This document shows, piece by piece, positions 23,060 to 36,941 of a DNA stretch of 64,000 nt. Both the position numbers and the translations under genes were made by a program. The stretch is from Riptortus pedestris (lineage: Eukaryota; Arthropoda; Insecta; Hemiptera; Alydidae). Under the pieces are notes generated by a model, which saw only the letters and a list, made by a program, of their open reading frames with translations, was not told where the DNA came from and did not search any database. The stretch covers positions 255,632,001-255,696,000 of the forward strand of contig CM032228.1 in the NCBI GenBank assembly GCA_019009955.1, in the 5' to 3' direction. Within the stretch, counting starts at the first letter, position 1; every line of letters begins with the position of its first letter.

Positions 23060-26000
23060 TATATATATATATTTGTCTGTTAACGCTCTAGCGGTCGCAA
23101 TTTTTGTTTGATCGTTACCAAACTCGGAATTTAATCGTTTTATGTAAAAGGAAAGATCAAGTTCGTTAATGGCTGAAATCGAACCAGTGGGAGGGGGGGA
23201 TTTTTGAAAATTCGAAATATCTCCGTTACCATACGTCGGATCAAAAAATTGTATAGAACCAATCTTATTGCAAATTAAATTTACTATAAATATTGTTCTA
23301 TACATTTATTCTGTATCTTTAATATTAACCGAGATATTTGGATTTGGATTGTGCGTGGGGTTGGCTATGTTTGGGAGTTTCCGCCGAGCGCACTAGCGCT
23401 AGTGTGGCAGTTTCACTAACTATTCGTCCTAGTGAGAATAGGTTATTACTAGGCAGATTTCGCTATTGTAAAACTTCACGTGGGAAATCTGCTTAGTTTA
23501 CGCAGCCCCTGCGTGACGGACTTTTTTTTATTGATCAGTACCAAACTCGATATTTAATGTTTTAATTAATAACTAAAGATCAAGTTCTTTAACGACTGAA
23601 AATGGACCCTTGGTAGGGTGGGCTTAGAGTGGTGGAATTTAGAAAATTCAAAATATCTCAGTTATTACACACCGTAATGAAATATTGCAAAGAACCAATA
23701 TTATTGCAAATTTAATGTTCTATAAATATTGTTATATTCATGTTTTCTTTATCTTCAATTTAGATATTGGCATAGTTTATATTTCAGCTTTGAGTACACC
23801 ACCTGCTTCAAAAAATAAGAGAATATATCATGAAACGTCTTATTCCAAGTATAAATACCAAATATTGTTTTCAACGAACCTTTATTATGTGAGATTCATC
23901 CAAATAGTTAGTGTGATGACACCATCAATTAAGATTTGCTTTTTAACAAACACTTCTATTAATCGGATTCTTTTTTTTTTTTTTTTTTTGAATAGAGAAT
24001 ATATGGTGAGATGAGATCAGTTGTGTGTCATTCCAGTATGTGGGAAATCCGTATAGTTTCCTCAGCCCTTGTGTGACAAACTTTTTAGCCAGGGTGGGAC
24101 TGAGGATTTTATTTAATGAGTTGGTCACTAAATAAATTCCTATTGCCCAAGCGGGAATGAAACATGTGTATTAAGACCAATACCTCAACACAATGTAAAG
24201 AATTGATGACATCACACTTTCTTGGATGAATCTTATAAAGCAAAGGTACATTCAAAGCAATATTGATAATTGAGCTTTGAATAAACTGTTTTATGATAGT
24301 TTGGCTTATTCTTAACTTGTGATAAGTGAAAGTAGTAATTTATTGGAAACTGGCAGCTAAAAGACATCAAATATGTTGCTTAATATTCAAGAGACAAAAA
24401 AACAACATTCATAGAAAGTTAAACTTGAAGCAAGACCATTTTTTGATCCAACTTACAATGACAGAGATATTTTGAATTCTTCATTTTCTCCTTCTAAAGC
24501 CACCCTCCCCTCTCCTCCTTATCCAATATCAGCTTTAAAAAACTTGATTTTTTAACAAAAAACTTTTTCAAATACTGATTTTGATAATGATCTAACCAAA
24601 TTCGTCTATGAACGAACCACATTTTTGACATATCCTGCATAGGATCGATGGACATTTAAATAAATTTCTCTAAAATCATATCATAAGCATAACCTCAATA
24701 GCTGATTTCTCTTAAGATAAATCTGCTAAAAATAGTTTCTTTTATCCTTTAATTTCCTAATGAAAAGCAGGCTGGTAGAGGAACGAATCAATATGGATAT
24801 ACAAAGTAAGCCTGTTTTATTCTGCAATGCATTTATTAAAAAATTACTTATTCAGTTTGAACAATGTTACATGTTTTACCAATTTTGGTAGTTGATTCTA
24901 GTAGTTTAGTTTTAAATTATCTTTTTATATGGCGACTAGCTAAGCTATGTGCTTCTAAGTATTGACAGTCCCCTTTTCGTTCTGTGATATTTATTTCCAT
25001 TTTTGGTTTTATTGTTGACCTTAAACTTTTATTTTAATTTGGTTTTTCTTTTTTATCCTAAGGTTGTTTTTGTATTTGTTGAACAATCAGTTGGTTGCTC
25101 GATTTTCATACGGTTTTTTGTTTATGTCAACAGAAATTGAAGATAGTGCCACTATTTCTTAATAATCACATTGTCGAGGAAAACTGGCCTACTTTGTTTA
25201 CCCAAATTTAGTCTTCAAAAGATTTTAATAAATAAAATGCACTCACCTTGAATTTTCTAGAATGGAATCAGTGAAATATGTTTTGCTTGAATGAACACTT
25301 GAAAAATCAGTATAGTTGAAAGTACAATTCTTGAATGTAACATGTGAGAGTACAATGTCGGAAAATAAGGAGACCTCAAATGAAACATTTTCAAATACTT
25401 GATTCTCCAATCTGCCGTGGTAAGTCTGCAGGTGTAAATATTTATCTTTAACAGTTGTAACCTGAAAACAAACGTAGAAATTATATGAAATGTCTAAACA
25501 TTCCTGAAATGCTGTTTAGTAGAAGTAAAAAGTCTGTCACGCAGATGCTGTGTAAACAAAGCAGATTTCCTTCGTGATCCTTTGCTTCAATGAAGATATC
25601 ACTCCACTATTCTATTCTCTATTCCCCCTCCCATAATTTGAAGCCTATGCAAACACAAACTCAAAATTTAACCTGGCTAAGAGACGTTTATTGATGCAAT
25701 TGCATTTCATTAGAATCATATGAATATAAGCAGGGGATAAGAAATCACCAGAAACTTAAAAAAAGGCAATCACACAGGGGCTGTGTAAACTAAGCAGATT
25801 TCCCACAGGAAGGTTTACAACAGATAAATCTACATGCAGGTAACACTACCGTGAATGTTATGTGAATAAATACAAACAGTAATAAGAAATCATTCAGTCA
25901 ATTTACATGTTAATAATATCTATAATGTAAAGCATCTGAATCGTAAACAAACAGGGCAGCCAACTTCGCAGCACTGAATAGATAGGATTATTCTAGACAG

Positions 26001-29000
26001 GAAAGATGAACAATTAATGAAATATATCTGAATATAACATATTAATTTTATTGAAAACTATTTACTATAGCTAGTGGCGTAATTTGAAATGAATCAGAAT
26101 AATTTCTATCTCAAGCAATCAGATTTTAGTAATCCAAGACCAAAAGAAGGGGGGGGGTCAATAGAACATATTTGTTTGTATCTCGTATATTAAAGGTTTG
26201 TTGAAAACATTATTTGGTATTTATTCTTGTAATGTACATGTAATGGTACATGATATAACAGCTTATTATCAATAAGACACTAGTAGGAGTGGGGGTTTAC
26301 TGAAAGCGTAATACTAAAAAATCCAAATATCTCGGTTAATACTCATTATACGGAAAATATGTATAGAACTATATTTGTAGTACATTTAATTTGCAATAAG
26401 ATTGTCACTATACCATTTTTCGATCCAACGTTTAATAACAGAGATATTTTGAATTTTCAAAATTCCTCCCCTGTAAACCCCCCCACCCCTTGTCCAATTT
26501 CAGCCGTTAACGAACTTGATCTTTCTTTTTACATAAAATGACTAAATATTGAGTTTGGTAACGATTAAAATAAACATTTCAATTTTAATTTTTCCTTCAT
26601 GGATATTTAAGTTAATATTCATGAAGGAGGAAATATCTATTTATAAATATATAATTTAGAACAGACCTCATTTTCATCATTTCCTGTGTAGGATTGATGG
26701 ACATTTGAGGTATTTTTTGACCATCACATCATGAGTACAGTCTCCATAGCTGATTTCCTTTAAGTGAAATCTATTAAAATGCAGATATCTCAGTTAATAT
26801 TGAGATAAAGAAAAAAAAAATGAATATTACAACAGTTGTAGTAAAATAAATTTTTATTAAAAATGGGAAATTACATTTTTCGATCTGACATTATAATGGA
26901 CATATTTGCAATTTTTTATTTCCCTCTTCTAAACTACCTCTCAACTTGGTTCTTTTTCTCTCATTAACATACTTGACATTTATTTTTACATAAAACACTT
27001 AATATGGACTTTAGCAATGGCTGTAAAGAAAATTTTTAACATACAGCATTCATATGAGTAATATAAATCGATAACATACCTCAGAAAAATACATATTATC
27101 TTTGATATCCTGAATGTGGCTCGGCACCCAAATGCTCATTCCATAATAACTGAAAAATAAATTAATACAAATTAGTGTAAACCAATTTCAGCCTCAAAGT
27201 GTAGTTTATTTATATGGATGTTTCGTTCTAAAGCCATATTCTGAAAACTCCACACATAGCTGCATAAAATAAGCAGATTTCCCACAAGCTGTTGGAAAAC
27301 AATGTAAATAGGAACTGAAATACAATCTGGACAAAAGGTGTTTAGTTCAAAGTAAAACTTGGAGGAGTATACCTCAACAATTGACTCTTAAAAAATCCGT
27401 CAAGCATGGGGCTGTGTATACTAAGCAGATTTCCCATACTCCCTGCCTGGCAAGGAAGTCAACAGCTAAGGAGGAATGGCAGCTAAGAAAATAGCCACTG
27501 CTATCACTTCACTTTACACTTCTATAGGAGATCTCTGGGCCATTGTCTCTGGTCGAGGGGAAAATGGATGAGTGCTACTGGAAAGGGCACTTCTGAATTA
27601 GGATGACTGGATAGCCTCCTGTGGAATTTTCTGCATCTTAAGGGAATTAGGTCCTTTACAAATGGGATATTAAGGTCTTTATGGAGAATGTGATTGGTAA
27701 TATGTACCATGGTGGCAGGGCTTTGGATTGGAATGTCTGGATACTTCTCATGTTCAAAGGTTTTGCAGTAGCCCACACTTCTATTGCCTATATCCATATT
27801 GATTTAAGTAGTAACTTGTATATTGTTAGTCTGTATTCGGCAGACAAGTGAGATCTTCTGTTTAGCAGTCCATAAAGTTGTCCGAATCGTCTGTTAAGTT
27901 ACTGTCTTTTAATTATTGTGTGTGATTTCCAAGTAAGTCTGGTGTCCAAATGTAGTCCAAGGTAAAGTACACAATCGGCTGTTGGTAAAGGAACATTGTT
28001 GAAATGTACAGGACAGGAACTTCGCCAGAGGGAAAAAGTGATATGGTGAGATTTACTTTCATTGATTTTTATGCGCCAACATTGCACCATTTTTTGATCT
28101 CGGTTGATTTCTCATACTAGCAGATGACAGACTGGAGATCTCACCCCACCATATATTATCTATTTCTAAGCCTAAATCTGAGGCATTTAAGTGGAAGTTT
28201 ACTGTAGGTAGAAAACTAGAAAGTACGAAGAATTTGCTTAACATCTGAGTAATATAAAAACATATAGAGCAAGAATTGTAGAGTATCAATATTTTAACAA
28301 GATTGATCCTATAAAATTTTTTGAACCCACTCTAAATAATGGAGATAATTAGACTTTTCGAATCGCCCTCTAAACACCCCATTTCCTGGTTTAATTTTAG
28401 CCATTAACAAATATAACCATGAGAGTTAAACGAAATCGTTAAATATTGAGCATGTTATAGATCAAATAAACATTTTCTAGTCAAAATCGAAATTGCTCAC
28501 ACAATAAAAGTTCAATCAAGAGAAAATTTGGTATTTAAGCATTGAAATAAAGTGATACATGATATAACAGCTTATTGTTAATGAATGATGAAAACTAAAA
28601 AATGCAAATATCTCAGTTAATAATCAAGATAGTGAAGGGAAAAAAAAAACGTATAACAACATTTATACATTTGCAATAAGATTGGGTCTATAGAATTTTT
28701 TGATCCGACATATAATAACAGATATATAAATATATGTTAATGCTCTAGCGGTCGCAATTTATGTTTGATCCTTAAAAAACCTGATATTTAAGCATTTTAT
28801 GTAAAAATAAAGATCAAGTTTGTTAACTGCTAAAGCTTAGACCAGTGGGAGGGGGAGGGGTTAGAGGCTGAGAATTTCAAAAATTCAAAATATATATTAA
28901 CAAAAAGCTGTTTTATTTGAAGCCTAAATACCAAATATTATTCTCATTGAACTTTTACATTTTGAGATAAATGCAATATGTGAACATGGGAAATCTGCAG

Positions 29001-30561
29001 GTTTATGGAGCCCCTGTGTGACGGTCTTTTCTAGCCAGGATGGGACTAAGGATTTTATTTAATGAGTTGGTCACTTAATTAATTCTTATTGCCCAGGCAG
29101 GAATCGAACTCTCCACTCTAGGTTTACCGTGTGAGATTAAGACCAGCACTAACTGTCACGGCTAACCTGAGCCCTGCCATTAAGATTTCAATTCTTATTG
29201 TATTTTAAATAAAAATTATAGTTTTTATTGTGTCTAAAATTATAATGGTCATTATTAATATCTACCTGAAACCTAAGGCAGCCCAGGTCAGGGAAAGAAG
29301 GACTACAGGTATCAAATTCTGCCTCAATCCAATCTGTTGAAGGGTTTCGAAATACTGTAATGAGAAAACATATTTATAAATGAAACAAGAAAGTAAGGAA
29401 ACAGACTGAAATGTATTGTTGGAGTTGTGAATTGTCCAAACCTGGCCGACGTTATAAGTCATCTGGTTCCATACAGACTTCATCGGAGGCGGCTTAGATG
29501 AAACAACTTTTCTCGGCAACTCCAGTTCTGTTAGTTGATACTGAGCACTTCTTGAAGCATTCCACTTGTACATTTGCTAAACAAAAATACATTTTATAGG
29601 GTATGGGAATAAGTTTTAATTTTTTTTTTTTAATGTTGAAATAGTTATCTATTACATCTTATCTAATCTTCCATACATGGATTAAGAAAGGGAGTTAGTA
29701 AGGTGATAAACACAGTACATAACTTTTGCTTGGAGTGTTAACATCTAGATTTCTTATATCATGGAATATGTTCCAAAAAAACAGCATTTGTGGGAAGTTC
29801 TGCTTCACTACTATCTTTTAAAGAAAAGTGCTGCAGAAACGTATCGCTTGTTTGTGGATGTTTATGGTGACCATGCTCCATCGGAGGCGACTTGCAGATA
29901 TTGGTTCAAGCGCTTCAAAAGTGGTGACTTTAATGTCGATGACAAAGAACGCGATGGTGCCCCAAAAAAGTTTCAAGACGAGGAACTTCAGGAATTGCTT
30001 GACATTGATCCTTGTCAGACCCTTGAAGAGTTGGCTACAGCATTAGGTGTTGATCGATCCACCATTGGAAAACGGCTACATGCTCTGGGAATGGTTCAGA
30101 AGGCAGGAAATTGGACGCCATACGAGTTGAAGGAAAGGGATATTGAAAGACGTTTGGTCACTTGCGAAATGTTGCTTGATCGACAAAGAATCCGTTTACT
30201 GCCTGAAAGATGGGCCCAGGTTGTCTCTTCAAATGGAAATTATTTTGAATAAAGTACTTTTTTATTTCTCTATTCCAATTTGTTTTTTTTTTCACCATAA
30301 AAAAAATTAAAACTTATTCCCATACCCTATATTTACACATAGTCTCGGGAAGAATTGTTACAGTGTTTTCCCAATTTCTTGTATAAATTAAGGTAAGAAA
30401 TGTATTCTCAAAATCCATACAGAATTATCCATTTTGGCCATTTCTGCCATATCTGTATGTATTTATCTTGCATAACTCAAAAATCTGACTATCAGGGGCT
30501 TCTTAAACTAAGTAGATTTCCCACATATTGGAATAACATATTACTGATCTCGCCTCACCTT

Positions 30562-30606
<45 letters not shown>

Positions 30607-33094
30607 ACGATAGGAAAAACATGTTTATAACACTTATAGAAAAATAAAATTTGTAATAGATTGGTTCTATACTATTCTTTTATATGACATATAATAACAA
30701 AAATATTTTGAATTTTTTAAATTCCCCTCTAAACCCCTCCCCACTGGTCTGATTTCAGCCATTAATGAATTTCAATAAATAAAAATACGTCACGCAGGGG
30801 CTGCATTAACTAAGCATTTTTCTCTCGCGTATCACATATTTGCATTTATCTCAAAAGTGTAAAAGTTCAATGAGAACAAAATTTGGTTTTTCAGCTTCAA
30901 ATAAAGTGCTTTGTAATATAATTCGCTATACTTCTTATTGTGATTATGACATGAGCAGGAGTGGGGGTTTACTGAAGGCTGAAAACTAAAATATAGAAAT
31001 ATCTCGGTTAATATTCATTATAGAGAAAATTTGTATATAACAACATTAATATGACATTATATTTGTAATAAGATTGGTTCTATACAAATTTTCAATCCAA
31101 CACATAATAACGGAGATATTACAAATTTTAGAAATTCCCCCTCCCACAGTTCGAATTTCCGCCAATAATGAACTTGATCTTTAGTTTTACATAAAACATG
31201 AAAGTATCAAGTTTGGTAACAATAAAAAAAAAAGTTGTGACCCCTAGAGTGTTAACAGACAAATATATGTATATATTTTTTCATTTTCGTCATCTCCTGG
31301 TAGGATCGATGTGCATTTGAGGAAAGTTTTAGAAATTCACTTCATGAGTGCGACCTCAATAGCTGATTTCCTCTAAGGGAAATCTGCTAAAACCGTGGGG
31401 CATGTGACATTTATATCAAGAGTCAACCATTCATATGATTATAAATGCTATTTACATTTTCATTCAGTTTATGCTAAGCCCTGGCAAGGAGGGACATGAC
31501 AGTATTAAGGTTTCTAAATACTTTGAGTGATGTAATGCTCATTGTATAATTTTTGTAAATATTGACATTTTGTTTCCAAATAAAATAATATTTTTATACA
31601 TTCTTCATAGTTTAATGGCAAGGTTCACCAATAAAAACATATCTTTTCCCGCAAAATTTTTCACATTGCCCTACATATTTCATGGCTTAACTACTACTGC
31701 TTCAGGGACCACCCCTTTTCAAAAAATAATAACATTCGTTTTTTTAAAAAACCCCAATGATGATGAATTTATTAGGCAATGCGGGGAGGAAAATAAGCTA
31801 GAAGGGGGCTAAATGTTAAAAGTGGGAATTGAAATTAGAAATAAATAAAAGAATGAGAAAGAGGGAAGATGTAGATGACCAGATGATTAAAAAAAAAAAA
31901 CAAACCCCAATAACAGATATCTTAGCATTAATAAATAGAAATAGTTCCGTTATTATACGCCAGATTGAAAAATTGTATAGGCCCAGTCTTATTGCAAATT
32001 AAATATACTATTAATATTGTTAAATATCTTTGTTCTCTATCTTGAATATTAACCAAGATATTTGCATTTTTTAGTATTCAGCCTTCATATGCATTTTTTA
32101 GTATTCAACCCCCACTCCTACTCAAATCACACAAACAATAAACCTCTTTATTCAAAGTTTAAATACCAAATATGGTTTTCATTGAACTATTACTTTGTGA
32201 GACACAAGCAAATATGTTGTGTGTGACTAATTAATTAAAATGTTTGGTTCTTTACTCAAAAATGTTTATTTGATCTATACCATACTCGATATTTAACTGT
32301 TTCAGTCAACACTAAAGATGAGTCGGATCACAAAATGTTATAGAACCAATCCTGTTAAACTTTTGATTTTCAATTGTTGTTCTATGGACTGTTGGTAACT
32401 CAAGCATTAAGCAAGTTATTCTTTCTTGTTTTGCCTTCAGTGTCTCCCTCCCCCAATTCTACTCATCGGTTTTTTACATATAAATAGAGAATGCATGGTG
32501 ACATGAGATCCAAGCGTGCTATACCAGCACTTGGAAAATCTGTTAGTTTTTGCAGCCCCTGCACGACGGGGTTTTTGTTCCCCAAAAAAATTAAATATTT
32601 GCTACCTGGTACATCATGATGGCATTGACATCTCTGCCAGCGTGTAGGAGATACCGAACAGACTCCGGTGCACAGCATATAGTAATGAAAGCAAATAGAG
32701 TAGGCAGAGAAGACAACAGGAGAACACGGTGCCAAGAGCTTTGGTGTTGGTTTAATTCGTGGACTATCTCCTCACCTGCAATAAATAATTCTCTTTATTA
32801 GTAATAACAATGTCTAACCTGAGCTTTAATAAAGAGTTACTTAGTGTAATAAAAAGAAAAGAGTTGACCTGACGTTGGAAGAAATACATAAGCCAATAGG
32901 ACTACGTAGAAACCTCCAAGTGCCCAGAATAACAGGAGGACTGACAGCTTTCCCCTCGCATTCTGTGGGAGGAATTCGGCCAAGTAGACGCATGCCACAG
33001 GATAGCAGATTCCAAGTCTGGAAATTATTAAAACAATTTGCTATTCATTTTTTTTTAACTGTCAGAAGGTCAACAAATGATATATATATATATA

Positions 33095-33130
<36 letters not shown>

Positions 33131-35103
33131 TATTCCTTTTGTTTCTCCCTTCTATACTTATATTTTCATTTATACTCCTTTCATTACTCTGACGTTTTCA
33201 TACACAATATATTTACCTACATATAGACTTTGGTATGCAAATGACCTGTTTCAGGAATCCCTGTATTCCATAGTTCATTTCTTTTCCTCTTTTTTGTTAT
33301 TTTTTTGCTGTTTGCTTTCTTGAGTTAACCGAATTAATGAGTGAATCACTAGCATTGCGGAATTCATTTAAATGAATATATAGAGAAGTAAAATACTCAT
33401 GTGACCATATGTGCTATATTTTACAATTCAAATTTATTTCCATAAGCTATTTATTGATCTGAAGCCAGTCAAAATAATAACTGTTCATGCCTACCTAATT
33501 ATTGCAGGCTCTTATCCTGGGTTTCAGCTGTCTTTATTCAATTAATATAGATAAATGCAATTTATAAAGTTTGAATTGAACAGACTTTTTTTTTTTTTAA
33601 TATTTATTCGTTTATTTGCAACAATATTAAATATTGCAAGCATGATAATAACAATTGGCTTGATTATCGACTTGAGATGGGAAGTTGTCCATTGACAATA
33701 GTCACATTGGATTGTACTATATGGAGTTCACAAGAAGATCTCTGGGCACCTTACACTTCAGACGTCGTCTTGGCTTTTCTGGAATATGGCTAGATGAAAG
33801 TGATTAGACTAAAAGATTAGGATGTGTGCGAAGGAGAGAGTGGAATTGCTGATATCGGGACTTTGCTAGGCTATGGACAAAAGGAATGTTAGGTCATTAT
33901 GGAGAGTTAAATTGGATACGTAAAATGGGGAATCTGTAATTTTGCGAAGTATTCTGGATTGGAGGGTTTGGATTGTAGAGGAATTCGAAGGTTTAGTGGA
34001 ACCACAAAGTTCAAGTCCATATGTCTATATTGGTCTGAGTACTGTCGTATAAATCAATCGTTTGTTATGCAGTGATAGTTTAGATCTGTTGTCAGGTAGT
34101 CTTAGCAGAAGTCTGTACCGTCGATTCAATTCTTATCTTTTTAGTGTGTTTTGAGGTTTCCAAGTTAGCCGCTTGTCTAATGTCCTAGTCCTAGATACCT
34201 AATTTGTGATTTTTGTGGATTTAGTGTGCTGGAGTGTAACTGGAGTGCAAATGGAGTGCCGGAGAGCAAATGTTGCATGGCTTGATTTGCTGCTGTTGAC
34301 CTTGATCCTCCACTGAGTCAGCCAGGATTCTAGCAGAGCTAGGTGTTAAGGTTGATAAGGTACAAAGACACTTTCACCAGATTTTTAAAAGTACTGACAG
34401 GGATATAATGTAGGTATGAAACATGATTCGCCAGCAAGCACTGTTAAAACTCAACAAAAGTATAATTTGGCTGATGAAGATGGTCAGGGAGCTGTCGGAA
34501 ATCGGCAAGAGAAGGAGTAAATTTTTGAGCACTGGAAACATTAGCCAGGAGATAGCAATTTCAAAAGATAATAATATATAATTCTAGGAAAAGCTGGGCC
34601 TTACCCAATCGAGCTGCCTAATCTGGAAGTAATGAAAACACCAAATGTCGGGGCAAAAGCTGCTCCAATATTAAATAGTAAATGAAGGACTAGTGCAAAA
34701 ATAAGAAGACTCCTCCGTCCAATATGGTCCCCGAGTGAGCAAGCGACAGCACCAATAAGTAATCCAAGCATACTGATCCCATCTGAAATGTATAATTTTA
34801 TTTGTGTATAATAAATAAATTTATACATATATATAATTTTCTTATCATTATTACGTATATTTAAACATAAAGCCTTTTTTTATATTCTCAGTGCTCAAAC
34901 TGAAGATACTAAGTCTCATAATTCAAATTTATCACAAGAAGCAAAATGAATATTTTCCATATTCAAATGTCAAATTAATGTGAGTTTTAGCAGATTTCCC
35001 CGAAGGGATATTGAGATTGAACTCATGACGAGATTTTCAAAAAAATGTCCTCAAATGTCCATCGATCCTACCCAGCAAATGATGAAAATGAGGTCTATTC
35101 AAA

Positions 35104-35150
<47 letters not shown>

Positions 35151-35167
35151 ATATATATATATATGTA

Positions 35168-35245
<78 letters not shown>

Positions 35246-36852
35246 TTAACACTCTAGCAGCTACAATTTTTGTTTGATAGTTACCAAACTCAATATTTAA
35301 TCCTTTTATGTAAAAAGGTCAAGTTCATTAATGCCAGAAATCAGACCAGAGGGAGGGAAATTGAAAAATTGTATAGAACAAATCTTATTGCAAAATAAAT
35401 GTATTATAAATATTGTTATATATATTTATTCTCTATCTTGAATATTAACTGAGATATCTGCATTCTTTAGTTTTCAGCAAACCCCCACTCCTACTCACAC
35501 TACATAAACAATACTCTGTTCTATAACAAATCACTTTATTCGAAGCTTAAATACCAAACATTGTATTCAAAAGACCTTTATTATACGAGACACATGCAAA
35601 TATGTTCTATCCCCCCCCCCTTCCCCTTTCTTTAGTTCTTGGATTACTAAAACTTGAGTAATTGAGATAAAAATTATTCTGATTAATTATAAATTACAGT
35701 TTTCAATAAAATAAATATGTCATATTCAAATATATTTCAGTAATTGTTTTTATTTCCATTCAAGAATATTTCCATCTAGCTATTCAGCTCTAAGAGGATG
35801 GCTGACCTGTTTGTTTAGCGTTCAGACACTTTCCTTAATGGAGGTTATTAAAATGTAAATTGACTGAAATATTTCTCATTAATGTTTGTATTTATTCACT
35901 CAATTTTCACAGTGGTGTTAACTGTTACTAGTATGTAGATTTATATATTATAAAACTTCAATTGGGAAATCTGCTTAATTTTACACACCCTCTGTGTGAT
36001 GAACTTTTTGCTTTATTGGAAGGTTATAGATAGTGGACAAATTCACTTTATTTGTATAAACTTTTGTTTTTTAGAATTATAAAGCCCCTAAAAGACATTG
36101 CTCATACATTGCGAAAGAATGTTAATCATACTCACTTAACCAAGGAACTTGGGCATCATCAAGGCACATTTCTGCTTGAATACTTGGAATTAAATATGGA
36201 AGTATGAATACTTGAACACCATCAGCCATGAAGCAGAAGCCTGCAGTTATTCCCAGCAGCCATTGGTAGCTTCCCATCCCAACCTGTAAATCAGAACAAT
36301 ATGAGAGGAGTATATTAAAGGTTTAATGCTCTTTTGGCCATATTGCAGAATTACTAGTTACTTTAAAGCACAATGAAAAAATTCCGTCACGCAGGGGCTG
36401 CATTAACTAAACAGATTTCCCACGTGCGTCACGTATTAGCATTTATCTCAAAAAGTAGTGGTGCAATGAGAACAATATTTGGTATTTAGGCTTCAAATGA
36501 ACTGCTGCATAACATAATAGAATATTGCTAACTTTGGTTGAGTAGGAGTGGGGGTTTACTAAAGACCGAAAACTAAAAAATGCAAACATTTGAGTTAATA
36601 ATAAAGATAGCAAAATATAATGTACATAACAACATTTATAGAACATTAGATTTTCAATAAGATTGGTTCTATAGAATTTTTTGTTTAGAATAACGGAGAT
36701 ATTAAGAATTTTCTAAATTCTCCCCTTCTAAACCCCCCCCTCCCACTGGCGCGTTTTCAGCCATTAATGAACATGATCTTTAGTTTTACATAAAACATTT
36801 AAGTATCAAGTTTGGTAACAATAAAAAATTGCTACCAATAGAGCTGTAACAG

Positions 36853-36941
<89 letters not shown>

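Noticed and set aside
35037..35252. Long histidine/threonine or isoleucine/tyrosine repeat proteins across TA and GT tracts
   Set aside because: They are translations of simple repeats inside a transposon, with no start, splice or codon support. Similar cases at 7756-7980, 16763-17038, 22649-22870 and 44281-44490 were dropped too.
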